13,347 nucleotides of DNA, from contig CADBRG010000062.1 in the NCBI GenBank assembly GCA_902797015.1, positions 1-13,347 of the forward strand. Direction: 5' to 3'. The notes beneath the pieces are model-generated. The model was not told where the DNA came from. It did no database searches and saw only the letters and a program-made list of their open reading frames with translations. This DNA comes from an uncultured Lachnospiraceae bacterium (GTDB lineage Bacteria > Bacillota > Clostridia > Lachnospirales > Lachnospiraceae). The first letter of the stretch is position 1. Every line of letters starts with the position of its first letter. Positions 5,801 through 12,740 of the stretch are shown in pieces. The position numbers were made by a program, and so were the translations under genes.

Positions 5801-7261
5801 CGGGATTGGACGCTTCGGGTTCACAAAGGTCGAATACCGGTCTGTGATCTCACCGCCCTCTACCTTTACTGCTCCGATCTCAATGATCGCGCAGCTTTCA
5901 GAGCTCAGTCCGGTCGTCTCTAAGTCAAATACGACAAACGCATCCTCAAAGGATTCTCCGTGCGGGTTTGTCACCAGACCAAGCGTATCGTCTACCAGAT
6001 ACCCTTCCACACCGTAGATCACCTTGAAGTCATCTCCGACATCATTCGATGCCTTGAGCGCATCCGGAAAAGCCTGGACATCGCCGTGATCCGTGATCGC
6101 AATGGCTTTCTGCCCCCAGGCAGCAGCCTGTTTGATCAGATCCTTGACATCTGTTACGCCATCCATGTCACTCATCTTGGTATGACAATGGAGTTCAACT
6201 CGTTTGACATCACTTAAGTCTTCCCGCTTTTTCCGGAATTCCGGGATCTTGCGGATGCCGGTTACATAGGAGATCGAAAGATCCTTATCAAACGTATCAA
6301 AAGATACGGATCCGCGGGCACAGATGCAGACCCCCGGTTTTAATTCCGGCATGATTTTTTCCGCGATGTCTGAAGTACAGAAAAATTTCATGCGGAATGT
6401 ATCGGTATCATCTGTTACTGTCAGGATAAAGATGTAGCGTTCTCCTTTGATCTCTCTGGGTTCCGATTCAATGATCCTGCCCTGTACGATGACAATTCCC
6501 ATCCCGTCTGTGATCTGGTTCATCGGAACAGGCGTACCTTCAAAATTTTTCCCGTAGATCAGATCCGGCGAATCCGGTATACGTTTGCGCCGGGATCTTT
6601 TTGTCTCTGTGTTCTTTTTGCCGGCACCGGTTGTTACTGCAGACGACTCTGCCTTCTCCTCCCCCTGTGCCTGCTTCTGTCTTTCCTCCGCTTCAAAGCG
6701 GCGGTTTACAATGGCATGGATCTCCTTTTCCAGTTTCTTCCTGTCAGCCTCATCGTCTGTTTCGGTTTTCTGATAGGAAATGGAAAGCCGCGGCGGGATC
6801 CCGCAGCGCTCTGCGAAGATCTTCTCTAAGATCCTGCGGATCTCATCTTCCTTTTCATGCTCGATCAGATTGTCGGAAAAAGTCAGCTTCAAAGCACCGT
6901 CTTCAATATGTGCGTCTGCGCCGTGCAGGATCCTGTGAAGTACAGGCGAATATGCATGGATCTCTGAGAGCACACTCGGCCAGTAGGTCTCAAACAGCGT
7001 CTCCAGGCAATAAACATCCGGCAGATCAAACTGCTCGATGACATAGACCCGCATTCTGCCCCCAAAGAGCTCCTTTTCCATTTTCTGCTCCAGACGGCGG
7101 ATCTGATCCTTCGCGATCAGATGATCACTCGTTAAATAAACGCGCAAAAAATCACGGCTGCTGTTTGTAGACACTTTCGTGATCTGCGTATCTTCAAACA
7201 GCCGCCTGATCTTATCATCCATCTGAAGTTCTGAAAACACATCAAAAAAAGGACGTCCCAT
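2846..7261 (-). CDS. polC: DNA polymerase III PolC-type, replicative polymerase with proofreading exonuclease
   Basis: PolC is the main chromosomal replicase of low-GC Gram-positives. The 1471-residue length is typical. Domains in order: N-terminal domain (about 1-165), a charged linker (about 165-232), OB fold (about 235-335), PHP domain split by the exonuclease (HCH at 358-360, ITDHGD at 389-394, then TGDVHFMNPED at about 757-767), DEDDh proofreading exonuclease (about 440-605, with D446, E448, D531, H584 and D589), and palm, fingers and C-terminal domains. The palm has GSRGSVGSS (904-912), catalytic D990 and D992 in EPDIDLNFSG, and D1115 in LKLDILGHDD. A zinc-binding group is C932, C935, C961, C964. 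The C-terminus QLSLF (1465-1469) is a canonical sliding-clamp-binding motif. All key residues are present. The start ATG has only a weak upstream GGAAATGG; the N-terminal RPFFDVF fits the family. It lies 21 bases after ispG and 17 before the PHP gene. Confidence 0.98.
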   Translation of the reverse strand: MGRPFFDVFSELQMDDKIRRLFEDTQITKVSTNSSRDFLRVYLTSDHLIAKDQIRRLEQKMEKELFGGRMRVYVIEQFDLPDVYCLETLFETYWPSVLSEIHAYSPVLHRILHGADAHIEDGALKLTFSDNLIEHEKEDEIRRILEKIFAERCGIPPRLSISYQKTETDDEADRKKLEKEIHAIVNRRFEAEERQKQAQGEEKAESSAVTTGAGKKNTETKRSRRKRIPDSPDLIYGKNFEGTPVPMNQITDGMGIVIVQGRIIESEPREIKGERYIFILTVTDDTDTFRMKFFCTSDIAEKIMPELKPGVCICARGSVSFDTFDKDLSISYVTGIRKIPEFRKKREDLSDVKRVELHCHTKMSDMDGVTDVKDLIKQAAAWGQKAIAITDHGDVQAFPDALKASNDVGDDFKVIYGVEGYLVDDTLGLVTNPHGESFEDAFVVFDLETTGLSSESCAIIEIGAVKVEGGEITDRYSTFVNPKRPIPYHIQELTSIRDDMVRNAPVIETVLPEFMAFCEGCVMVAHNAEFDMGFIEKNCRDQGIPIDKTVLDTVTLSRFLLPALNRYKLDTVAKALQVSLEHHHRAVDDAACTAEIFIKLMEMLKQRGITNITELDAVRNLEDSFIRKLPSYHVILLARNDIGRVNLYRMVSDSHLRFFNKRPLIPKSELSRLREGVIIGSACEAGELYQALLNHRSDQEITRLAQFYDYLEIQPLGNNRFMIGSDRFDISSDEDLMAVNRKIIELGRIFNKPVVATGDVHFMNPEDEIYRRIIMAGKGFKDADDQAPLYLRTTEEMLEEFAYLGDDLAREVVITNPNKIADMCEKISPVRPDKCPPVIADSDKTLREICYQKAHEIYGENLPDIVTERLERELNSIISNGFAVMYIIAQKLVWKSNEDGYLVGSRGSVGSSFVATMAGITEVNPLSPHYLCPECHYVDFDSDLVKSYAGKAGCDMPDQTCPVCGHALNKLGFDIPFETFLGFKGNKEPDIDLNFSGEYQPTAHKYTEVIFGKGQTFRAGTIGTLAQKTARGFVLKYYEEHNEVKRNCEVDRIAAGCVGVHRTTGQHPGGIIVLPLGEEINSFTPVQHPANDTETDIITTHFDYHSIEHNLLKLDILGHDDPSMIRMLQDLTGIDPLQIPLDDKKVMTLFQNTDALGIKPEDIMGCKLGALGIPEFGTDFAMQMLIDTNPQAFSDLVRIAGLSHGTDVWLGNAKDLILNGTATISTAICTRDDIMIYLISMGMDKELSFEIMEKVRKGKGLRPEWEEEMSAHNVPDWYLESCNKIKYMFPKAHAVAYVMMAWRIAYCKVYYPLEYYAAFFSIRATAFDYGMMCRSKEEVENKIRELEAEIKELKQSHREPQAKLTDTYRDIRIVQEMLARGFEFWPIDIYRAKSRRFQVIDGKLMPALNTIDGMGDKAADSVEAAAKNGKFLSLDDFRERTHVSKTVTDQMQALGLLESLPESNQLSLFDF

Positions 7262-7282
7262 TCACTACACCATTTCCGATGA

Positions 7283-8323
7283 TTAATACTGATCCAACTC
7301 TTCCTTCAGCGCCGCAAGCAGTTCATTCTCCGGCACCTTTTTTATGATCTCTCCGTGACGGATCAAAAGACCCTCGCCCTTTCCTCCGCACACGCCGAGA
7401 TCTGCTTCTTTTGCCTCTCCGGGACCGTTTACCACACATCCCATCACGGCAACCTTAATATCAAGATCATAATCTTTGATCAAATCCTCTACCCTGGTTG
7501 CCAGACCGATCAGATCGATCTGTGTACGCCCGCAGGTCGGACAGGATACCATCTCGATTCCGCCCTTGCGAAGACCAAGGGTCTTTAAGATCAGCTTTGC
7601 GGAGCGGATCTCCTCGACCGGGTCTCCTGTCAGAGATACGCGGATCGTATCACCGATCCCCTGATGCAGGATCATAGAAAGGCCGATCGCAGATTTGATG
7701 TTTCCGCTTGTTACGGTTCCCGATTCTGTGATTCCGACATGCAACGGATAATCGGTCTGTTTTGCCAGAAGCTCATGCGCTTTTACACACATCATAACAT
7801 CTGAGGACTTAATACTGATCACCAGATTGTGATAATCAAACGCCTCGATCATATGCACTTTATCAAGCGCGCTCTCAACCAGTCCTTCTGCTGTCACACC
7901 ACCGTATTTTGCAACCAGCTCTTTTTCCAGTGAACCGCTGTTGACACCGACACGGATCGGTACGCCGTGTTCTTTTGCACAGTCAACGACCTTTTTGATA
8001 TTTTCCGCGCCGCCGATGTTGCCCGGATTGATCCGGATCTTGTCAGCACCATGCTCAATCGCAGCGATCGCCAGCCGATAATCAAAGTGAATATCTGCCA
8101 CAAGCGGGATGGAGATGTTTTTCTTAATCTCTGTGAGTGCCTCTGCCGCTTCCATGGTAGGAACCGCACAGCGGATAATCTCACAGCCCGCGTTTTCAAG
8201 CTTTTTAATCTGTTCGATCGTCGCCTGTGCATCTTCTGTTTTGGTATTTGTCATAGACTGGATCGCGATCGGATGACCTCCTCCGATCACAACGTTTCCG
8301 ATCTTTACTTCACGCGTCTTCAT
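7283..8323 (-). CDS. ispG: 4-hydroxy-3-methylbut-2-en-1-yl diphosphate synthase
   Basis: IspG (GcpE) converts the cyclic diphosphate MEcPP to HMBPP, the sixth enzymatic step of the MEP isoprenoid pathway, using an iron-sulfur cluster. The 346-residue protein has the bacterial two-domain form: a TIM barrel (about 1-245, with VGVNSGSLE at about 125-133) and a C-terminal cluster domain. Cluster ligands C261 and C264 (CPTCGRTQIDL), C296 and E303 (MGCVVNGPGE) are all present, matching the three-Cys-plus-Glu pattern of E. coli IspG. The start follows AGGAG by 7 bases. It lies 50 bases after rseP and 21 before polC. It works with dxr in the same operon to supply isoprenoid precursors, which uppS then uses. 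Confidence 0.98.
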   Translation of the reverse strand: MKTREVKIGNVVIGGGHPIAIQSMTNTKTEDAQATIEQIKKLENAGCEIIRCAVPTMEAAEALTEIKKNISIPLVADIHFDYRLAIAAIEHGADKIRINPGNIGGAENIKKVVDCAKEHGVPIRVGVNSGSLEKELVAKYGGVTAEGLVESALDKVHMIEAFDYHNLVISIKSSDVMMCVKAHELLAKQTDYPLHVGITESGTVTSGNIKSAIGLSMILHQGIGDTIRVSLTGDPVEEIRSAKLILKTLGLRKGGIEMVSCPTCGRTQIDLIGLATRVEDLIKDYDLDIKVAVMGCVVNGPGEAKEADLGVCGGKGEGLLIRHGEIIKKVPENELLAALKEELDQY

Positions 8324-8373
8324 AATGTCACTCCTATCATCTGTTCATACCAGCACACCTGATTTAGCGCATT

Positions 8374-9414
8374 TTATATAAAAAGGTTTCTCACATCGTT
8401 AAACATGATAAAGATCATCAATGCAAAGAGACACATAATACCCACGAAATGCACCATGCCTTCCCGTTCCGGAATCACACGCTTTCCGCGGATCGCCTCG
8501 ATGACCAGGAATACCAGCCGGCCGCCGTCTAGTGCCGGGAACGGCAGCAGATTGATCACGCCAAGGTTTGCCGAGATCAGAATTCCGAAATTCAAAAGTG
8601 TCAGAAATCCGTAAAACAGACCGGCGGACCTGCTTTCGGCATAGGAGTCGCCCATGTATTTCACGATCCCGACCGGCCCCGACATATCATTCATGGATAC
8701 CTGATTGGTCAGAAGCATCTTCAGACTTCCGTATGTATACTGGATCCAGAACTTCACGTTCAGCGCACTGTATCCGACCGTTTTGACCGGTCCGACACGC
8801 TCCTGCGTGGCTGAACCGATAAAACCGTACAGATACCGTCCCTCTTCTTCATTGTAGATTGGTTTTAATACGGCTGTTTTCGTTTCGCCGTCTCTTTTAT
8901 ATGTAACTTCTGTCGTCTCTCCCGCATGGAAGATCGCATACATACTGACTTCATTGTAGAAGAAAATATGCTTGTTTCCGAGCTTGACGATCTCATCGCC
9001 GGCCTGCAGCCCTGCTTCCTCTGCCGCATATCCCGGTGAAACGTCAGACAGTACCGGCTTTACGACACCAACGCTGCCAATGATGATGACAGAGAAAATA
9101 AACGCCAGGATAAAATTAAAGATCGGTCCTGCCGCAACAACACTGATCCTTGCCCAGACCGACTTTTTCTGGAACGACCGGTCGTCATCACTATCTCCGT
9201 CTTCCCCCTCCATCATACATGCACCGCCAAACGGCAGTGCTTTGATTGAAAATTTGGTCTCCCCACGCTGGAAGCCGACAATCGTCGGTCCGAGGCCGAG
9301 TGAAAACTCATTCACACGAATGCCGTTCTTTTTCGCAAGCCAGAAGTGTCCGAGCTCGTGAACAATAATAATAATGCTTAATACGACAAACGCCAGTACA
9401 TAACGAATGATCAT
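8374..9414 (-). CDS. rseP: Site-2 intramembrane metalloprotease, RseP family
   Basis: This membrane zinc protease cuts transmembrane segments of regulatory proteins such as anti-sigma factors. The 346-residue protein has the family layout: a first membrane helix with the zinc motif HELGH (19-23), a second helix (about 96-117), a PDZ domain (about 118-185), and a C-terminal membrane region with LLPFPALDGGRL (289-300), where D296 is the third zinc ligand. The start at ATG 9414 places HELGH at the family's usual distance from the N-terminus; an in-frame ATG at 9492 lies inside dxr and adds 26 arginine-rich residues not expected in the family. The ribosome binding site is weak (GGAAATGG). It starts 34 bases after the dxr stop, so coupling to dxr translation is likely. 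The position between dxr and ispG is common in Firmicutes. The substrate cannot be named from this window. Confidence 0.96.
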   Translation of the reverse strand: MIIRYVLAFVVLSIIIIVHELGHFWLAKKNGIRVNEFSLGLGPTIVGFQRGETKFSIKALPFGGACMMEGEDGDSDDDRSFQKKSVWARISVVAAGPIFNFILAFIFSVIIIGSVGVVKPVLSDVSPGYAAEEAGLQAGDEIVKLGNKHIFFYNEVSMYAIFHAGETTEVTYKRDGETKTAVLKPIYNEEEGRYLYGFIGSATQERVGPVKTVGYSALNVKFWIQYTYGSLKMLLTNQVSMNDMSGPVGIVKYMGDSYAESRSAGLFYGFLTLLNFGILISANLGVINLLPFPALDGGRLVFLVIEAIRGKRVIPEREGMVHFVGIMCLFALMIFIMFNDVRNLFI

Positions 9415-9431
9415 AGTGTTCCATTTCCGTG

Positions 9432-9465
9432 CGCGGTGCGTGTGGCATTTATGCCTCGCGGTGCG
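9432..9465. repeat. GC-rich direct repeats and small hairpin at the dxr-rseP junction
   Basis: The 9-base string CGCGGTGCG occurs twice on the plus strand, at 9432-9440 and 9457-9465, 25 bases apart. Between them GGCA (9444-9447) and TGCC (9452-9455) form a small hairpin over the dxr stop codon. The stretch is clearly more GC-rich than its surroundings and lies in the gap before rseP. Its role is unknown. Confidence 0.5.
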
Positions 9466-10609
9466 CGCGCGACTCCTTATCGATTCTTTCATAAACCGCT
9501 GCTTCCGTTTCGAGGATCTGTGTCAGATCCGGCGCAGCGATAAACGGAATGTTCTCCATACTGTCTTCAATGATTTCCGCGATTTCCAGGAAGGAGATCC
9601 GATCCTGTAAAAACAGCGCAACCGCTCTTTCGTTTGCAGCGTTTAATACTGTCGGCAGATTGCCTCCTGTTTTCATGGCTTTTCTGGCAAGTGCCAGCCC
9701 GCGGAATGTCTCTTCATCCGGCCGCTCAAAGGTCAGCTGCCCAAGCGCGAACAGATCGAGCTTCTCCTGCGGCAGTGGTTTGCGCTCCGGATAGAAAAGC
9801 GCATACTGGATCGGCAGGTGCATATCCGGGATTCCAAGCTGTGCGATCACGGCGCCATCCGCATACTGAACCGCGGAATGGATGATGCTCTGCGGGTGAA
9901 CGACCACTTCGATCTGTTCTTCGGTTACGGAGAACAGCCAGCCTGCCTCGATCATCTCAAGTCCTTTGTTCACAAGCGTTGCGGAATCAACGGTGATCTT
10001 TCTGCCCATGCTCCAGTTCGGGTGCTTTAAGGCATCCGCTGCCTTCATCTGACGCAGTTCTTCTGTTTTTCTGCCGCGGAACGGGCCACCCGAAGCCGTC
10101 AGCAAAATCTTATCAATCGCATTGTCAGCGCTTCCCTGCAGACACTGAAAGATCGCGCTGTGCTCACTGTCAACCGGAAGAATCGATATGCCGTACTCTT
10201 TTGCGAGCGGCATAATGATATGGCCGGCCGTAACCAGTGTTTCCTTATTGGCCAGCGCAATGTTTTTTCCTGCTTTGATCGCAGCCACGGTCGGACGCAG
10301 TCCGATCATACCAACAATCGCCGTAACCAGAAGCTCAGCCTGCGGTTCCTGCGCCACAGCCAGAAGTCCGTCCATCCCAAAGACCACTTTGGTGTCCAGG
10401 TCAGAAATCCGTGCACTAAGGTCTTTTGCACAGTCTTCGTCCTGTACGGAAACAAGTCCGGGACGAAATTCCCGGATTTGTTCTTCTAATAATTTGATAT
10501 TACGCCCGGCCGAGAGCGCAGTAACGTTCAGGCCGGGCTGTGTACGAATGATATCAAGCGTCTGTGTACCGATCGAGCCGGTAGAACCCAGGATCGCAAT
10601 GTTTCGCAT
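9449..10609 (-). CDS. dxr: 1-deoxy-D-xylulose 5-phosphate reductoisomerase
   Basis: Dxr (IspC) rearranges and reduces DXP to MEP with NADPH and a divalent metal, the committed step of the MEP pathway. The protein has 386 residues. It shows the NADPH-binding ILGSTGSIG (6-14), metal ligands in LPVDSEHS (D147 and E149) and VNKGLEMIEA (E218), and the substrate-loop region HPNWSMGRKITVDSATL (196-212). The start is at ATG 10609, set by AAAGGAG only 5 bases away, giving MRNIAILGSTGSIG. An in-frame ATG at 10624 lies before this site and is not used. The ribosome binding site sits on the cdsA stop codon, with 11 bases between the two genes, so translational coupling is likely. It shares the operon with ispG and uppS. 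Confidence 0.98.
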   Translation of the reverse strand: MRNIAILGSTGSIGTQTLDIIRTQPGLNVTALSAGRNIKLLEEQIREFRPGLVSVQDEDCAKDLSARISDLDTKVVFGMDGLLAVAQEPQAELLVTAIVGMIGLRPTVAAIKAGKNIALANKETLVTAGHIIMPLAKEYGISILPVDSEHSAIFQCLQGSADNAIDKILLTASGGPFRGRKTEELRQMKAADALKHPNWSMGRKITVDSATLVNKGLEMIEAGWLFSVTEEQIEVVVHPQSIIHSAVQYADGAVIAQLGIPDMHLPIQYALFYPERKPLPQEKLDLFALGQLTFERPDEETFRGLALARKAMKTGGNLPTVLNAANERAVALFLQDRISFLEIAEIIEDSMENIPFIAAPDLTQILETEAAVYERIDKESRAHREA

Positions 10610-10614
10610 AAAGT

Positions 10615-10621
10615 CTCCTTT
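10615..10621 (-). promoter_or_regulatory. Ribosome binding site that fixes the dxr start
   Basis: AAAGGAG on the minus strand lies 5 bases before the ATG at 10609. Its first base is the last base of the cdsA TGA stop codon. It rules out the in-frame upstream ATG at 10624 as the start and suggests that ribosomes ending cdsA can start dxr. Confidence 0.85.
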
Positions 10622-11421
10622 CACAGGAAGAAAATAGAGAGATACAGGATCACGGGTGCCGTAAAGATAATACTGTCAAACCGGTCCATAATTCCACCGT
10701 GTCCCGGGATCAGATGTCCGTAATCCTTTACCTTATAGTTTCGTTTGATCGCAGATGCGCACAGATCACCGATCATCGCAATGACCGCGCCTGCTGCACA
10801 TACAATGGCAATGACCGCAATCTCTTTACCGCCGATGCCCATCGGTCCATGGAAGATCGCACCGTAGATCAGGCCGAGGATTGCCGCGCCAACGATGCCG
10901 CCGATCGCGCCCTCAATCGTTTTCTTCGGGCTGAGCTTCGGTGTCATCTTGTGCTTTCCAAACAGCATACCCGCGCAGTACGCACAGGTATCACTTCCCC
11001 ATGCGGAAAGGAAGATCAGCCATACAAGGTAAACCCCTCCGTCCGGAAGCATACGCGTCTGGTAAACGCAAGACAGCATGATGCCGACATAAAACACACC
11101 GAAAAACGCTGCCATGATGTGCTGGGAACGATACCGCGGATAGCGGACCACAAAAATGATCAGAATCGCCAGCAAAAATGCCATGATCAGCATCAGGAAC
11201 GGGATATTGTTGTTTCCGACCTTGATATAGTAAAAGATCGTAAACAGATATCCGCAGATTGCAATAGGCGTTCTCTCGATCCGGAAAACACGATACAGTT
11301 CAAACAATCCGATCACTGACAGGATCGCTGAAACAACCAGCAGCAGATTGCCGCCGATAATGATAAACAATAATGCGAGTGCTACTAATATGACACCGCT
11401 GATCAAACGTGTCTTAAACAT
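10621..11421 (-). CDS. cdsA: Phosphatidate cytidylyltransferase (CDP-diacylglycerol synthase)
   Basis: CdsA joins CTP to phosphatidic acid to make CDP-diacylglycerol, the precursor for all phospholipid head groups. The 266-residue protein is an integral membrane protein with about 7-8 hydrophobic segments. The family signature is complete: IKRNYKVKDYGHLIPGHGG followed by IMDRFD, residues about 225-249, with the metal-binding and catalytic aspartates at its end. An upstream GSDTCAYCAG (142-151) also fits. The start is at ATG 11421, with GGGGAGGG 5 bases upstream; an in-frame ATG at 11463 would add 14 residues but lacks a good site. It overlaps the end of uppS by 8 bases, a layout that couples the two. 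dxr follows 11 bases later. Confidence 0.97.
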   Translation of the reverse strand: MFKTRLISGVILVALALLFIIIGGNLLLVVSAILSVIGLFELYRVFRIERTPIAICGYLFTIFYYIKVGNNNIPFLMLIMAFLLAILIIFVVRYPRYRSQHIMAAFFGVFYVGIMLSCVYQTRMLPDGGVYLVWLIFLSAWGSDTCAYCAGMLFGKHKMTPKLSPKKTIEGAIGGIVGAAILGLIYGAIFHGPMGIGGKEIAVIAIVCAAGAVIAMIGDLCASAIKRNYKVKDYGHLIPGHGGIMDRFDSIIFTAPVILYLSIFFL

Positions 11422-12154
11422 TTGGTCCCTCCCCGCTGCTGACCTTGCCGTATCTTCTGTCACGAAGTGTATAGGCTTTTACCGCTTCCAGCAGCTCTTC
11501 CTTATGGAAATCCGGCCATGCCGTATCCGTAAAATAAAACTCACTGTATGCATGCTGCCACATCATCCAGTTGGAAAGTCGTTCCTCTCCGCTTGTGCGG
11601 ATCATCAGATCCGGATCCGGCATATCGGCCGTATCCAGATAGGATGAAAACTTGTCTTCATCCAGATCATCTGCATCAAGACGTCCTTCCCTGCAGTCTG
11701 CAAGCATTTTTTTCATGCCACGCAGCATCTCATCACGACTGCCGTAATTTAATGCAATCGTAAAATTGATCCCCTCATGTTCTCTGGTATCATGCTCTAA
11801 TACGCGGATCATTTCCTGAAGTTCCGGATCAAGTTTTGAAAAATCACCGATCAGACGGATCCTGGAATGATTCTTCATGGCTTTCTGATAACAGATCTTC
11901 AGATATTTCCGAAACAAACGCATTAAGGTCTTAACTTCCATATCAGGGCGGTTCCAGTTTTCTGTCGAAAATGCATATACCGTCAGATATTTGATCCCGA
12001 TCTCATCTGCATCCTCAACCAGCTGAACCAGGTTCTCCGCACCGACTTTATGACCATATGTGCGCGGTTTCCCCAATGCCTTTGCCCAGCGTCCGTTGCC
12101 ATCCATAATGATGGAGACGTGCTTTGGTATTTTCAATCCGGAATAATCTCCCAT
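11414..12154 (-). CDS. uppS: Undecaprenyl diphosphate synthase (cis-prenyltransferase)
   Basis: UppS adds eight isopentenyl diphosphate units in cis to farnesyl diphosphate to make the C55 lipid carrier for peptidoglycan and other wall polymers. The 246-residue length is typical. Motifs in order: HVSIIMDGNGRWA (12-24, with catalytic metal-binding D18), YAFSTENWNRP (60-70), and DLMIRTSGEERLSNWMMWQ (182-200), where R186, R192 and S194 bind the isopentenyl diphosphate; the final metal ligand region is EFYFTDTAWPDF (205-216). The start follows AGGA by 6 bases and lies 12 bases after frr. It overlaps cdsA by 8 bases. It is a soluble, membrane-associated enzyme. Confidence 0.98.
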   Translation of the reverse strand: MGDYSGLKIPKHVSIIMDGNGRWAKALGKPRTYGHKVGAENLVQLVEDADEIGIKYLTVYAFSTENWNRPDMEVKTLMRLFRKYLKICYQKAMKNHSRIRLIGDFSKLDPELQEMIRVLEHDTREHEGINFTIALNYGSRDEMLRGMKKMLADCREGRLDADDLDEDKFSSYLDTADMPDPDLMIRTSGEERLSNWMMWQHAYSEFYFTDTAWPDFHKEELLEAVKAYTLRDRRYGKVSSGEGPNV

Positions 12155-12166
12155 AAGCGTTCCTGC

Positions 12167-12721
12167 CTATACTGTCATAACCTCATCGATTTTCTTTGCA
12201 ACAGCTTCATCAACTTCCTTGATGTGCTTATCTGTCAGCTTCTGCAGGTCTTCCTGCAGACCCTTTACCACATCTTCTGAAACATCTTCTTCTTTGGTCA
12301 GCTTTTTGAAGCTCTTATCTGCATCTCTGCGGATGTTACGCATCGCAACCTTTGCATCTTCCCCTTTTTTTCTGACTTCCTTGGAGAGATCTTTTCTGCG
12401 TTCCTCTGTCAGCTCCGGGAAAACAAGACGGATGGAATTGCCATCGTTAACCGGATTGATACCAAGATCAGATACCTGAATTGCCTTTTCCACAACCTTG
12501 AGCATGTTTTTCTCCCACGGCTGGATCATGATGACTCTTGCCTCCGGTACGGAAACGTTTGCGACCTGCTGGATCGGGGTCGGTGTTCCGTAATAATCCA
12601 CACGGATCTGGTCAAGAACGCGCGGATTGGCTCTGCCTGCACGGATTGATCCGAACTCTGCGATCAGGTTGCTGTATGTTTTTCCCATTTTTACATCGTA
12701 CTGCTCAAGTCTTTCATTCAT
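12167..12721 (-). CDS. frr: Ribosome recycling factor
   Basis: RRF splits the post-termination ribosome with EF-G so that subunits can be reused. The 184-residue protein is full length and has the family's L-shape features: domain I helices at both ends, FGSIRAGRANPRVLDQIRV (about 23-41), and domain II with YYGTPTPIQQVANVSVPEAR (about 43-62). The MRNIRRDADK stretch (127-136) holds the conserved arginine that contacts the ribosome. The start follows AGGAGG by 8 bases. It lies 19 bases after pyrH and 12 before uppS. The pyrH-frr-uppS-cdsA order is standard for many bacteria. Confidence 0.99.
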   Translation of the reverse strand: MNERLEQYDVKMGKTYSNLIAEFGSIRAGRANPRVLDQIRVDYYGTPTPIQQVANVSVPEARVIMIQPWEKNMLKVVEKAIQVSDLGINPVNDGNSIRLVFPELTEERRKDLSKEVRKKGEDAKVAMRNIRRDADKSFKKLTKEEDVSEDVVKGLQEDLQKLTDKHIKEVDEAVAKKIDEVMTV

Positions 12722-12740
12722 GACTCTTTCCTCCTGTTAC

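Noticed and set aside
9415..9492. Upstream ATG extension of rseP (26 extra residues)
   Set aside because: It overlaps dxr, is rich in arginine and would put a hydrophilic tail before the first membrane helix; the family starts close to that helix.
10699..11319. A 206-residue plus-strand open frame opposite cdsA
   Set aside because: It is antisense to a gene with a complete family signature and shows no motif or start signal of its own.
11422..11463. Upstream ATG extension of cdsA (14 extra residues)
   Set aside because: It encodes the uppS end region in another frame, and the ATG at 11421 has a far better ribosome binding site.
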